64,000 nucleotides of DNA from CBDANW01 sp965197825 (GTDB lineage Bacteria > Acidobacteriota > Vicinamibacteria > Marinacidobacterales > DATDRI01), in the NCBI GenBank assembly GCA_965197825.1, contig CBDANW010000003.1, positions 186,001 through 250,000 of the forward strand, read 5' to 3'. The translations under genes and the position numbers were made by a program. Position 1 is the stretch's first letter; the number at the start of each line of letters is the position of its first letter. Shown one piece after another: positions 34,755-43,614 of this stretch. The notes under the pieces were generated by a model, which was not told the DNA's origin, did not search any database, and saw only the letters and a list, made by a program, of their open reading frames with translations.

Positions 34755-36554
34755 GTGCGCAGGAACGCGCCTTGTCCCCTCAAGCACTTCCTTGTCCAGA
34801 GAGGGGACGCAGTTAGACGTATAATAGATGTAAGAGGGGGTTCAACAGCTATTCAGAAGCTACAAGGTAATCCGACCGGGCTCAAAGTCCGACAGCGTCG
34901 GCGCCTGGAGAAGATCTACCAAAAACGCATCCCTTCTCATTCCATCGTCACCCACGACTTCGCCCGTACCCTGGCCGAGCTATCACGGGAAATCAATCGC
35001 CAGGTCGGCGTCCTCGTGGACCGCCGGGGCTCGGTGGACACGGTCATCGTGGGGGACGCGAAACGCATCGTGCTTCCCGATCTCAAACGCGTCCGCGTTG
35101 CGGAAAGGCGTTTTCGGGGACTGCGATGTCTCCACACCCATCTGGCCGGTGAGCCTCTGACCCACGACGACCTGACCGACCTGGCTCTCCTCCGACTGGA
35201 TCTGATGGCCTCCATCGACGTGAGCCGCGAGGGACTACCCGGACTCGTACGGGCCGCGTACTTGTCCCCGGCCGCTTCCAACGCGCAGAGTGGGGATGGA
35301 AGCGCGCCGAAGGCGTGGGAGTTTATGGAACCGCAAATCCCCAGCCAACTGGACGTGGACTTCATCGGATTCATCGACGCGTTGGAGGACGAGTTTGCGC
35401 GCCAACGCGGCGAGCTTCATCGTGCCGATCACCGTGTGCGGGCCATCTTGGTGGGAGCGACGACGGGAAGTGTTGCGGCCGAACGTGAATCGCTAAAAGA
35501 GCTCGCCGAGCTGGCTCGTTCCTCGGACGTCGTGGTCCTCGATACGTTCGTCCAGAAACGGACCAAGCTGGACGCGCGTTTCTTGCTGGGCAAGGGCAAG
35601 ATCGGCGAACTGGTCATCGCTTCACTCCAACACGGCGCGGACATGATTATTTTCAATCAGAGCTTGACACCCGCGCAGGTTCGTTCGGTAGCGGCTGCGA
35701 CCGATCTCAAGATTCTCGATCGCACGCAGCTCATTCTGGATATCTTCGCCCGTCGGGCTTCCAGTCGAGAGGGGAAGCTCCAGGTCGAGCTGGCGCAGCT
35801 CCGCTACATGCTTCCCCGCCTCACCGAGATGGACACCGCGCTTTCACGGCTGACCGGAGGCATCGGAGGGAGGGGACCCGGCGAAACCAAGTTGGAGGTC
35901 GATCGACGACGGGCGCGAGATCGCATTGCACGCCTGGAGCGGGAAATCGAACACGTGCGCCGTAAACGAGGTGTGCGACGGAAGCAGCGCCTCGAACGGG
36001 GGCTTCCCATCGTCTCGCTTCTCGGCTACACGAATGCCGGCAAATCGACGCTGCTCAATCGCCTTACCGGCAGCGAAGTGGCGGCGGGGAGTCGCATGTT
36101 CGAGACGCTGGACCCAACGAACCGGCGCCTGCGGGTGCCGGTGGAGCAAGAAGTGCTGCTCGCCGACACCGTCGGTTTCATTCGAGACCTGCCGCCGGAT
36201 CTGGTCAGTGCCTTCCGCGCGACGCTCGAAGAGATCGAAAACTCCACGCTCATCCTCCACGTTGTGGATTGCTCGGACGATCGTTACCGAGACAGGATGG
36301 AGGCGGTCGAGGCTATTCTCGAAAGGCTTCAGCTCGACGCGATCCCACGACTCGTCGTTTTCGACAAGGTGGATCGTCTGGCGAACGGTCGGCTGTTTGC
36401 CGACCGCGGCGACGTGGTCGCCGTTTCCGCGTTGACGGGCCAGGGAGTGGAGGAGTTGGTGGAGCGAATCGGGAGTCTCATCGGTCGCCGGCTGGACGGC
36501 AGGAGTGCCAGGCGTTGGCAACCTTCCCGGGCTTCGGTTCAAGGTGCTCGATGA
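34755..36554 (+). CDS. hflX: Ribosome-associated GTPase HflX
   Basis: Two-domain HflX GTPase that splits stalled ribosomes. N-terminal nucleotide-binding-like domain with LLGKGKIGELV, followed by the HflX hallmark GGRGPGETKLE (near 35870) and a coiled region, then the G domain: GYTNAGKSTLLN (G1), LDPTNR (G2), ADTVGFIRDLP (G3), FDKVD (G4), SALTGQGVEEL (G5). The start is uncertain. GTG 34755 is the first conventional in-frame start after IS-B, but homology begins near QKLQGNPTGLK, and an ATT at 34851 has a GAGGGGG site 10 bases upstream; TATAAT lies at 34820-34825. Frames extending left of 34746 run into IS-B and are rejected. Ends overlap rsgA by 16 bases, convergently. Confidence 0.92.
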   Translation: MRRNAPCPLKHFLVQRGDAVRRIIDVRGGSTAIQKLQGNPTGLKVRQRRRLEKIYQKRIPSHSIVTHDFARTLAELSREINRQVGVLVDRRGSVDTVIVGDAKRIVLPDLKRVRVAERRFRGLRCLHTHLAGEPLTHDDLTDLALLRLDLMASIDVSREGLPGLVRAAYLSPAASNAQSGDGSAPKAWEFMEPQIPSQLDVDFIGFIDALEDEFARQRGELHRADHRVRAILVGATTGSVAAERESLKELAELARSSDVVVLDTFVQKRTKLDARFLLGKGKIGELVIASLQHGADMIIFNQSLTPAQVRSVAAATDLKILDRTQLILDIFARRASSREGKLQVELAQLRYMLPRLTEMDTALSRLTGGIGGRGPGETKLEVDRRRARDRIARLEREIEHVRRKRGVRRKQRLERGLPIVSLLGYTNAGKSTLLNRLTGSEVAAGSRMFETLDPTNRRLRVPVEQEVLLADTVGFIRDLPPDLVSAFRATLEEIENSTLILHVVDCSDDRYRDRMEAVEAILERLQLDAIPRLVVFDKVDRLANGRLFADRGDVVAVSALTGQGVEELVERIGSLIGRRLDGRSARRWQPSRASVQGAR

Positions 36555-37516
36555 TGGTGCACGAGCTCGTGGTATAGCTTCACGTAGCTGTCGTATCGAG
36601 CCTTGTAGATCTTCCGAGACTCCACGGCCTCACGAACCGCACAGCCCGGCTCCGGAATATGGGAGCAGGACTTGAACCGGCAGTTTCCGAGGAAGCTCGC
36701 AAAGTCTGAGAAATGCTCGGCTAGCTCTTCTTGCGGTAGGTCGGTAATCCCGAGCTCTCGAATGCCGGGTGTATCGACGAGCTCGCCTCCGAAGTCGAGG
36801 CTGAAGAGAGTGGAGGCGGAGGTCGTGTGACGACCTTTCCCTTTGCGACTCAACGATGAGCTCGCTAGCGTCAAACCCAGTTGCACGGCGACGGCAAGCT
36901 TCGACTTTCCCACTCCCGAATGACCGACGAACACCGAACGCTTGCCTTCGAGCAAGCTCCTTAGTTCCTCGATCCCCTTGCCGCTGAGCGCGCTGGTGAA
37001 GACGAGGGGGATGCCCAGTCGTTCGTAAGGCACCAGATCCTTATGCGCGTTCGCCAGTTTCTCCTTAGAAGCGAGGTCGATTTTGTTTAGACACATCGCC
37101 GGAGCGATGGCGGCTCGATGCGCGATCACCAGGTAACGATCGATGAGCCCGGTCTTGTATCGAGGCTCTTGGAAGGCCGAGACGACCACCAGCTGATCCA
37201 CGTTGGCCGCGACGGCTTGCGGTGGCTTGCCACGTCCCCGCCCGCCAGAAGACGGGCGAATCAAGACCGTCCGCCGGGGCAAGATCTCGTGGATGACCCC
37301 GCGTTCCGGCGCCTTTTCTTCCGGATGATAGTGCCCGTGCGACTCGTCTACGGGGTCGAACTCCACGCGATCGCCCACCGCGATTTGCGTCCCCCCCGTT
37401 TCGAACAAACGTCCCCGCAGGTAGCATTCATAGAGCCGGTCGGGATCGCCCGGTGGCTTGGTGTCCGGTCGGACCGAGCAAACCTTACCGAGCAACTTAA
37501 CGACGTGTCCGATCAT
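36539..37516 (-). CDS. rsgA: Ribosome small-subunit GTPase RsgA
   Basis: 325 residues with the circularly permuted G-motif order of RsgA/YjeQ: N-terminal OB domain (GDRVEFDP), G4 NKID (144-147), G5 TSAL (174-177), then G1 GHSGVGKS (198-205), G3 DTPG and the C-terminal zinc motif CRFKSCSHIPEPGC. It acts late in 30S maturation. G1 has GKSK where most relatives have GKSS/T. It faces hflX, so two ribosome-linked GTPases converge; lpxB diverges from it with 16 bases between. Confidence 0.95.
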   Translation of the reverse strand: MIGHVVKLLGKVCSVRPDTKPPGDPDRLYECYLRGRLFETGGTQIAVGDRVEFDPVDESHGHYHPEEKAPERGVIHEILPRRTVLIRPSSGGRGRGKPPQAVAANVDQLVVVSAFQEPRYKTGLIDRYLVIAHRAAIAPAMCLNKIDLASKEKLANAHKDLVPYERLGIPLVFTSALSGKGIEELRSLLEGKRSVFVGHSGVGKSKLAVAVQLGLTLASSSLSRKGKGRHTTSASTLFSLDFGGELVDTPGIRELGITDLPQEELAEHFSDFASFLGNCRFKSCSHIPEPGCAVREAVESRKIYKARYDSYVKLYHELVHHHRAP

Positions 37517-37532
37517 CGAGTCGAGTTAGCGC

Positions 37533-38786
37533 ATGGAGGAAAAGGCGACGCCATGCTATATTCAGCCTGATCTTCTGTCAAAAGTGCCTACCGACAAAGC
37601 AGGAAAACCAGGTATCGACGTGCTTCTGAGCTGCGGGGAAGCCTCAGGAGAGCTCTATGCTGCAGAGCTTCTCCGGGAGCTTCGCGCGATGGATCCGGAA
37701 ACACGTTGCTTCGGATTGGGAGGCCGCCGGCTCGAGCAAGCTGGAGCCGAGATTCTGGTCGATCTGCGTGACATCTCGGTCATCGGGTTGGTGGAGGTGC
37801 TCTCGAAGCTGCCCGCGTTGAAGAAGGCGCAGACGACGCTCGTCACCGCGGCTTCCCAGCGAAAGCCCGACGTCGCGGTGCTCATCGATTTCTCCGGCTT
37901 CAACCTGAGGCTTGCCAGCCGACTCAAGGCTTTGGGTATTCCGGTCGTCTACTACGTCAGTCCACAGGTTTGGGCCTGGCGGAGGGGACGGCTCAAGTCG
38001 ATTCGGGACCATGTGGATCGGATGCTGGTGATCTTGCCCTTCGAGGAATCGTTCTATCGGGAGGCCGGTATCACGGCGAAGTTTGTTGGACATCCTCTGG
38101 TGGATCTCGTCCGCAGCCGCGAGGATCGCTTGTCTTTTTTTCGACGCATGGGTTTCCAAGAGAGCCGCCCTTTAGTGGCCCTCATGCCTGGGAGCCGACC
38201 CCGCGAGCTCGAGCTTCACTTACCCGTGGTCGCGGGAGCCATCGAAAGAATGAGGGCGCGGAACCCGGCATTGCAGTTCGTGCTGCTGAAGGCGCCCACG
38301 GTGGAGGAACGCGCCATCCAGGCGGGGCTCGGTAGCACCTTTGCTTCCGTGCGTGTTCTGAGCGAATCTGGTTACGATGCACTTTCTCACGCCCAGGCGG
38401 CCATCGTGGCTTCGGGAACGGCGACGGTGGAAGCCGCGCTCTCGGAGACGCCGATGGTGGTCGTTTACCGTGTGGGTGGCCTGAGCTATCGCTTGGGGAA
38501 ACCGCTGGTTCGAGTTCCCTTCTACGCTATGGTGAATCTCATCGCGGACAGGGCCGTCGTGCCGGAGCTCATTCAGGATGAGATGACCGAAGAGCGCGTG
38601 GCTTCCGAAACGCTCCGACTGCTGGAAGACCCCGCCGCTGCCGAGTCCATGCGTCGCGATCTTCGTGAGGTCAAGAGCCGTTTAGGAACCGGAGGCGCGT
38701 CTCGAAATGCGGCCCGAGAGGTATTGGCCGCGGCCCGCGAGGATCGTGAATCCAGCAAAGCGAGACACGAAGTATTGACAACCTGA
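37533..38786 (+). CDS. lpxB: Lipid-A-disaccharide synthase LpxB
   Basis: A GT19 glycosyltransferase of about 417 residues joining UDP-diacylglucosamine and lipid X at the inner membrane. Motifs: LSCGEASGELYAAELL near the N-terminus, IDFSGFNLRLA, YYVSPQVWAWRRGR, FVGHPLVDL, LMPGSRPRELELHLPV, ASGTATVEAALSETPMVVVY. ATG 37533 adds a non-conserved lead of about 27 residues; GTG 37584 (VPTDKAGK) is closer to the family start. A five-codon leader frame begins at ATG 37553 behind a GGAGG. Evidence for a Gram-negative envelope with lipid A. Confidence 0.95.
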   Translation: MEEKATPCYIQPDLLSKVPTDKAGKPGIDVLLSCGEASGELYAAELLRELRAMDPETRCFGLGGRRLEQAGAEILVDLRDISVIGLVEVLSKLPALKKAQTTLVTAASQRKPDVAVLIDFSGFNLRLASRLKALGIPVVYYVSPQVWAWRRGRLKSIRDHVDRMLVILPFEESFYREAGITAKFVGHPLVDLVRSREDRLSFFRRMGFQESRPLVALMPGSRPRELELHLPVVAGAIERMRARNPALQFVLLKAPTVEERAIQAGLGSTFASVRVLSESGYDALSHAQAAIVASGTATVEAALSETPMVVVYRVGGLSYRLGKPLVRVPFYAMVNLIADRAVVPELIQDEMTEERVASETLRLLEDPAAAESMRRDLREVKSRLGTGGASRNAAREVLAAAREDRESSKARHEVLTT

Positions 38787-38806
38787 GTCGACAAGGAGGT
38801 GATCGA

Positions 38807-39382
38807 ATGCGAATCGTGAAGGGAGCGTGGTGGCTTATGGGCCTTGCAGTCGTGATTCTGACGGCCAGCGTGCCCGCGAATGGCGCAACGGTGGAAGCGA
38901 TGACGTTGGAAGAGATGGCGCAGCGCGCCGATCTCATCTTCGTCGGCCGGGCCGTCGGCTCGCGCGCCTATTGGAACGTCCAGCGGACTCGAATCTATAC
39001 CTACACCACCTTCCAGGTGGAGCGATTCATCAAAGGTGGAACCGGGGGTGGATCCGGAGAGGAGCAGGTGACCCTCCGTTTGTGGGGAGGAGAGCTCGGA
39101 CCGATGCGGTCGATCGTTCCAGGCACGCCCCAGTTCGCAACGGGAGAAGAAGTCTTGCTGTTCTGTGTGGGCTCGGGCGCGCGCATCCCGACACTTCTGG
39201 GTCTCGCTCTCGGAAAGTTCACGCTGACTCGCGACGATGCGGGGGAAACGATGCTGAAGCGAGACATCTCCGGACTCGTCCTGGCGAACTATCGGACGAA
39301 CTCCCAACCCGCGGGCACGCCTCCCACAAGGTATCGGCTTTCCGACGTGGAGGCGCGCATCGACCGGGCACTCGGGCGCTGA
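38807..39382 (+). CDS. Exported protein of unknown function
   Basis: 191 residues with a near-perfect AGGAGGTGATC ribosome site and a signal peptide (WWLMGLAVVILTASVPANGA). The mature part reads LEEMAQRADLIFVGRAVGSR, TTFQVERFIKGG, VTLRLWGGELG, EEVLLFCVG: an OB/beta-barrel-like pattern I have seen in uncharacterised acidobacterial exported proteins that sit beside matrixin-like proteases. A single Cys. The following matrixin gene after the inverted repeat may be a functional neighbour. Confidence 0.72.
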   Translation: MRIVKGAWWLMGLAVVILTASVPANGATVEAMTLEEMAQRADLIFVGRAVGSRAYWNVQRTRIYTYTTFQVERFIKGGTGGGSGEEQVTLRLWGGELGPMRSIVPGTPQFATGEEVLLFCVGSGARIPTLLGLALGKFTLTRDDAGETMLKRDISGLVLANYRTNSQPAGTPPTRYRLSDVEARIDRALGR

Positions 39383-39390
39383 CCCTATCT

Positions 39391-39615
39391 AAGGGTCCGG
39401 GCAAGAATAAATGCCCATTCTTGGGCGTCGAGGCGCCCGTCTGGCAAGGCGCGAGAAGTGAATAATATCTGGATATATGAGCATTCTTCCAGTTCGGCAG
39501 CTGACGCGGCCTAGCCCTCCGCTCGACAGGCTCGCTGCGGAAGGCGGCGAGCAACGCAGCCAGACGGGATGCATCGGCGTCCAAGAATCGGTAGTTATTC
39601 TTGCCCGGGCCCTAA
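39391..39615. repeat. MITE-like element with ~54-base inverted arms
   Basis: Left arm 39391-39445 and right arm 39559-39615 are imperfect inverted complements (about 85% by eye), e.g. CCGGGCAAGAATAA pairs with TTATTCTTGCCCGG and CCCGTCTGGC with GCCAGACGGG. About 110 bases lie between, including a CCGC...GCGG hairpin. No coding potential. It fills the gap between two exported-protein genes; the right arm ends 7 bases before the ribosome site of the next gene. Confidence 0.75.
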
Positions 39616-39624
39616 GGAGCACAT

Positions 39625-40617
39625 GTGAAACTTCAATCCATTCTAGGCACAATCTTGCTGCTAGCCTTCGCCCGAAACGGCTCCGCCTACACACTCATCG
39701 AATTCGTCAACCCTAACGGAGAGCGGGTCAATCTGCACTGGGCCGCGGACAGCCAACCCGTCGAATGGTTCTTTCACAACATACCCCCGGACGACTTCGC
39801 GCTCGAGGTCGCCATCGATAGAACTCAGGCGTCTTACGACACGTGGGAGGCGGTCGAGACGTCCGGCATCACGTTCCAGTTTTCCGGCCAGACCAACGCC
39901 GAGCCCTTCGTCTTCTTCGACTTCATCAACACGGTGGGATTCATCACCGATCCCTCGCTCCGCGGTACCGGCATTCTCGCGGCAACGGACTTCATCGTCT
40001 TCACCTTCACCGGTGAGATCGCCGAGTCGGATATTTTCTTCAATGCAGACATCCCCTGGTCGGCAACACCCGACGGCCTCCCTGGGCATTTCGATTTCCA
40101 AGCGACCGCCACCCACGAGATTGGACATTTCCTCGGATTGGGTCACTCCGGCTTGGGGTTCATGCGCGGGAGGCGCCGCCTGGAAGAGGGCTCGGCCATC
40201 ATGTTCCCGTTTGCGTTTCCGCCAGGCGCGACAACCGGTCGCACCTTGACGTTTGATGACATCACTGGCGCTTCGGTGGTCTATCCGGCGGGCAATTTCG
40301 GGAGTAACACGGCGAGGATGTCGGGGACAGTCACCAAGAACGGACAAGGTTTGGAAGCTGCTAACGTTACGGCTTTCAATCCTTTCACCGGCGAGCTCGT
40401 TGGCGTCTTCACCGATGGGGATGGCAACTATCGCGTCGAAGGCCTTTCGGCGGGGCCCATCGTGGTGAGGGTCGGTCCCGTCTCCGAATCACCTTCAGAC
40501 TTCGATTTCGATGACTTCTCAATCGACGTTGACTATGAAGTCACATTTCATGAAGGGCGTGCCGAGGTCACGCCGGGAACCAACACACCTGACATCGATG
40601 TGGCGGTGACACCATGA
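39625..40617 (+). CDS. Exported matrixin-like zinc metalloprotease with Cna-B/CarboxypepD-reg-like domain
   Basis: GTG start with AAGGAG 7 bases upstream; signal peptide LQSILGTILLLAFARNGSA. Zinc-binding motif HEIGHFLGLGH (164-174), the HExxHxxGxxH of metzincins, with a later Met-containing turn (IMFPFAFPPG). The C-terminal ~100 residues (SGTVTKNGQGLEAANVTAFN, DGDGNYRVEGLSAGPIVVRV) form a carboxypeptidase-regulatory-like beta-sandwich. Matrixin-type proteases cleave extracellular proteins. ATGA overlap with the next gene implies coupling. Confidence 0.88.
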   Translation: MKLQSILGTILLLAFARNGSAYTLIEFVNPNGERVNLHWAADSQPVEWFFHNIPPDDFALEVAIDRTQASYDTWEAVETSGITFQFSGQTNAEPFVFFDFINTVGFITDPSLRGTGILAATDFIVFTFTGEIAESDIFFNADIPWSATPDGLPGHFDFQATATHEIGHFLGLGHSGLGFMRGRRRLEEGSAIMFPFAFPPGATTGRTLTFDDITGASVVYPAGNFGSNTARMSGTVTKNGQGLEAANVTAFNPFTGELVGVFTDGDGNYRVEGLSAGPIVVRVGPVSESPSDFDFDDFSIDVDYEVTFHEGRAEVTPGTNTPDIDVAVTP

Positions 40618-41282
40618 GCGGCCGTTGGCAGGCACCAGGCTGGAAGTTGCTGCTCCTTGCCGCCGGCATCGGAGTGGTTGGACCTTCCAGTGCCGAGGCA
40701 CAACAGTACAGACGCTTCGAAGCAGGCGCTTTCCTGGGAAGCATGTCGGTCAATCACGATCTCGGGACCGTGTCGAACCTCTTCTTCACGACGACCGGCC
40801 ATGCCGACAACGTCTCCTTCGGGGGAGATTTCTTCGGAGCTCGCTTCAGCTATGACTTCAGCCCCAACCTCGCGGCGGAGGCAACTTACTCGCGCGCGCA
40901 ACGGACGTTCTCCTTCGAGGTCGTAGACGACATCGACGCCGGCGATGTGGTTTTGGGAGATCAGTTCGACGCCACGGTGCGGAACATCAGTGGCAACGTG
41001 GTGGCTCAGTTCCCGCTCGAGATCGGACTCGTGCCGTATGGAACGATCGGATTCGCGTGGGTACAAACCAATCCGAAAAAGCCGATCGCCGGCATCACCT
41101 CGGATTCGAGTAACGGGCTGAACATCGGCGGGGGGGCCAAGTATTTCTTCCCGGGTGCGCCCTGGGTGGGAGCCCGTTTCGACCTGCGTTATCAGTTCCT
41201 CTCCGAGGGGTTGGCCTTTGGCGACAATCTCGTGGAGCCGCGGAATACCGAGATCACCATCGGCGTGGCATTTCGCTTCTAG
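40614..41282 (+). CDS. Outer-membrane beta-barrel protein
   Basis: 222 residues: signal peptide LLLLAAGIGVVGPSSAEA, then alternating strands (FEAGAFLGSMSVNHD, ARFSYDFSPNLAAEATYS, VPYGTIGFAWVQTN, ITIGVAFRF) closing with C-terminal Phe. Eight strands are likely, the OmpA/OmpW-like size. Translationally coupled to the matrixin gene, so the protease or its product may act at the cell surface. Confidence 0.85.
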   Translation: MSGRWQAPGWKLLLLAAGIGVVGPSSAEAQQYRRFEAGAFLGSMSVNHDLGTVSNLFFTTTGHADNVSFGGDFFGARFSYDFSPNLAAEATYSRAQRTFSFEVVDDIDAGDVVLGDQFDATVRNISGNVVAQFPLEIGLVPYGTIGFAWVQTNPKKPIAGITSDSSNGLNIGGGAKYFFPGAPWVGARFDLRYQFLSEGLAFGDNLVEPRNTEITIGVAFRF

Positions 41283-41996
41283 TCCGTACCTTCCTACCCC
41301 GGAGACACACCAACACCGGCGAGGCGGCGCGCAAGACGCTGAGGAGTAGCGCAACGGGCCTAGTTGGTTGCGCTTGCCACGATCTCCTTCGCGGGGCCGG
41401 TGAGCTCGATGATATGGAGTCCCGTGTTCGCCCGGTCGACGAGGTAAATGAACCCACGGTCGTCGACTTCGATGTTGTTGGTTTGGATCACCACCTTGCA
41501 GGTCTGGACGCCGTCGATCGTCGCGCATCGCTGGTCGGTCTTGTCCGTGGTCGCGGGAATGTAGAACCCGACCTCCCGCGGGTTGAACGGATCCCGAACG
41601 TCCACCACGCGCGCTCCAGCGTTGAACCACGAAAAGACCACGAGCTTCTTATAAAAAGGTGGATCCATCGACCACTGGCACCCGTGCGGTCCAAACCGCC
41701 CGCCGCGGTCGCAGAAGCCACCGCTCGACTCGGGTACTTGGATGGTCGAAATCGGAAACGGATTCGCCTCATCGGTAATGTCGACTAACGACGCGATCTT
41801 GCGTGGCCCTGAACACTGATTCCCGCCGGCCTCCGCCACGAGGACGGCGATATCCCGCCTCTGCTCGGCGCCGTCGTTTGCGTACTCTGCGATCTCCATA
41901 TCGAGCATCGGCCAGACCGTGTGAGCGCCCTAATGGTAGGGCAGTCCGAGCTCGCCGACCAGGCCGACCGAGCCTGGAGGTCGTTCATGCCCACTA

Positions 41997-43102
41997 GCGG
42001 ACTGTACATTTAAGTGTTTAGTTGTAATATCTCTCTCATGCGAGGGAGAGCCGTTGTGTTGACTCAAGCGGAACATAGGGAGCTTGGCAAACGAGTTTCG
42101 AGCCGTCGCGGTCGAGCGGATGACGCGCGGATCGCTCGGATGTTGCTCTTGCTGGCAGACGGTGCAAGCTATACGCAGGTGCAGCAGACGGTGGGCTGCA
42201 CGGCGCCTTTTATCAGCAAGTGGAAACGCCGATTCTTGGAGGAGCGTCTGGCAGGTCTGTACGCGCGTCACGAGGGGCGTCCGATTCAAGTGCTCACGCC
42301 TCGGATGGAAGCACGGATTCTTTCGTGGACGCAGAAAAAACCGACCGACGGCTCGACTCACTGGAGCACGCGTCGACTTGCGAAGAAGCTGGGAATCCAT
42401 CACATGATGGTGGCTCGCACTTGGAAAAAGCATGGTCTCCAGCCACACCGAATTGAGCATTACAAGGCCTCCAACGATCCGGATTTCGAGACGAAGGCAG
42501 CGGATATCATCGGTCTATATATGAATCCACCTCAGCACGCTGCGGTGTTTTGTATTGATGAGAAAACGGCGATCCAAGCCCTGGATCGACGGGACCCGAT
42601 CTTGCCGTTGTCTCCCGGGCGGGCCGAGCGACACGGTTTCGAGTACGTCCGGCATGGAACGCTTTCTCTCTACGCCGCCTTCGACACGAAGACGGGGGTG
42701 GTTTTGGGCAAGACTGTCCGCCGCCATACCAGCCAGGAGTTCGTCGCCTTCTTGGAGCAGCTGGTTGCGAGCCACAAGCGAAAGCGCGAAATACATGTCA
42801 TCCTCGACAATCTGTCGGCTCACAAGACCGCCAAGGTCGCACAGTTCCTCGAGGCCAACCCAAAAGTCCGACTCCACTTCACACCCACATATTCCTCCTG
42901 GCTGAACAAAATCGAACTCTGGTTCTCCAAGATCGAGCGTGCCCTGATCCATCGAGGCGTGTTCACGTCAACCCACGACCTGACCCGCAAGATCATGCGC
43001 TACATTCGCAAGTACAACGAAGACCCCAAGCCCGTGAAGTGGACCTACAACGATCCGTCACGACGCATTAAAACCACTAAACGTTCAGTTGTTACAGTCC
43101 AC
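41997..43102 (+). mobile_element. IS630-type insertion sequence (IS-D)
   Basis: About 1.1 kb, flanked by TA on both sides (41995-41996, 43103-43104), the IS630/Tc1 target rule. Ends share GYGGACTGTA as an inverted repeat. Sits inside the LVIVD gene. Confidence 0.88.
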
Positions 43103-43105
43103 TAG
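42038..43105 (+). CDS. IS630-family transposase
   Basis: 355 residues from ATG 42038 (GTG 42014 is possible). N-terminal HTH (YTQVQQTVGCTAPFISKWKR), linker HTH_32-like segment, then the DDE_3 catalytic core: Asp in FCIDEKTAIQAL, Asp in VILDNLSAHK, Glu in SWLNKIELWFSKIER. Its stop lies in the terminal repeat/TA, a compact layout. Looks intact. Confidence 0.93.
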   Translation: MRGRAVVLTQAEHRELGKRVSSRRGRADDARIARMLLLLADGASYTQVQQTVGCTAPFISKWKRRFLEERLAGLYARHEGRPIQVLTPRMEARILSWTQKKPTDGSTHWSTRRLAKKLGIHHMMVARTWKKHGLQPHRIEHYKASNDPDFETKAADIIGLYMNPPQHAAVFCIDEKTAIQALDRRDPILPLSPGRAERHGFEYVRHGTLSLYAAFDTKTGVVLGKTVRRHTSQEFVAFLEQLVASHKRKREIHVILDNLSAHKTAKVAQFLEANPKVRLHFTPTYSSWLNKIELWFSKIERALIHRGVFTSTHDLTRKIMRYIRKYNEDPKPVKWTYNDPSRRIKTTKRSVVTVH

Positions 43106-43255
43106 GCGCGTGTTGAGCTTCTCCTCGCCGTGCTGTACCGCCTCCGCCGCGGGCGTCTGGAAGCCAGCCAAGACGCACACGGCTGCCGCAAACAGCTTGC
43201 GCTGACCGTTCACGGCGATCCGGAACCTACCGAAGGACGAGAACCTCTTACTCAT

Positions 43256-43514
43256 GGGGACCTCCTCCTCTCTCCTCACACTAGCCGCGATCAAAGAGTG
43301 GGTGGGAGCGGTGCGCGTTGTGCCTCCTGCCGCTGGGCTAACCGCGCGCTGAAATCCAGGGGTGTTGTTGGTACGTGACATAACGGTCTCGCCCTCCATC
43401 ATGAAAGCACTGGTCCCTGCAAGCACAAGGGACCGTGCCAGTCGAGCCGCGGACCCCAGGGCTCACCGGAGCGCTTCTAGGGGTATAATCCAGACCCTGC
43501 CCACTTTGGCTTGG
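43256..43514. other. Spacer between LVIVD remnant and tRNA
   Basis: No gene is recognisable. It should contain the promoter of the leftward LVIVD gene and, at 43484-43489, the TATAAT of the tRNA. Confidence 0.5.
43484..43489 (+). promoter_or_regulatory. -10 box of the tRNA-Thr gene
   Basis: TATAAT 25 bases before the mature tRNA. The -35 at 17-base spacing (GCTCAC) is weak. Confidence 0.45.
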
Positions 43515-43589
43515 GCCGGTGTAGCTCAGTGGTAGAGCAGCTGATTCGTAATCAGCAGGTCGGAGGTTCAAATCCTCTCGCCGGCTCCA
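43515..43589 (+). tRNA. tRNA-Thr (CGT anticodon)
   Basis: Acceptor GCCGGTG pairs with the 3' CGCCGGC; D-arm TAGCTCAGTGGTAGAGC; anticodon stem CTGAT/ATCAG enclosing loop TTCGTAA (anticodon CGT, reads ACG); T-arm GGAGGTTCAAATCCTC; CCA is encoded (43587-43589). An IS200-type element follows 25 bases downstream. Confidence 0.95.
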
Positions 43590-43614
43590 TGTTCACTTGG
43601 GTCCGAACGACAGT

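Larger units (their letters stand above)
41360..43255 (-). pseudogene. LVIVD-repeat exported protein, interrupted by IS630-type element and deleted internally
   Basis: The N-terminal piece (43255-43103) has a GGAGGAGGT ribosome site, MSKRFSSFGRF and a signal peptide (LFAAAVCVLAGFQTPAAEA). Across the IS and its duplicated TA it continues in frame into LVGMNDLQARSA (41996 downward), the start of an LVIVD-type protein. Soon after, the frame shifts and several hundred residues are missing; the C-terminal part (GAHTVWPMLDMEIAEYANDG ... RGFIYLVDRANTGLHIIEL) resumes in another frame behind a TAG. So the gene suffered both a deletion and the insertion. Confidence 0.75.
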
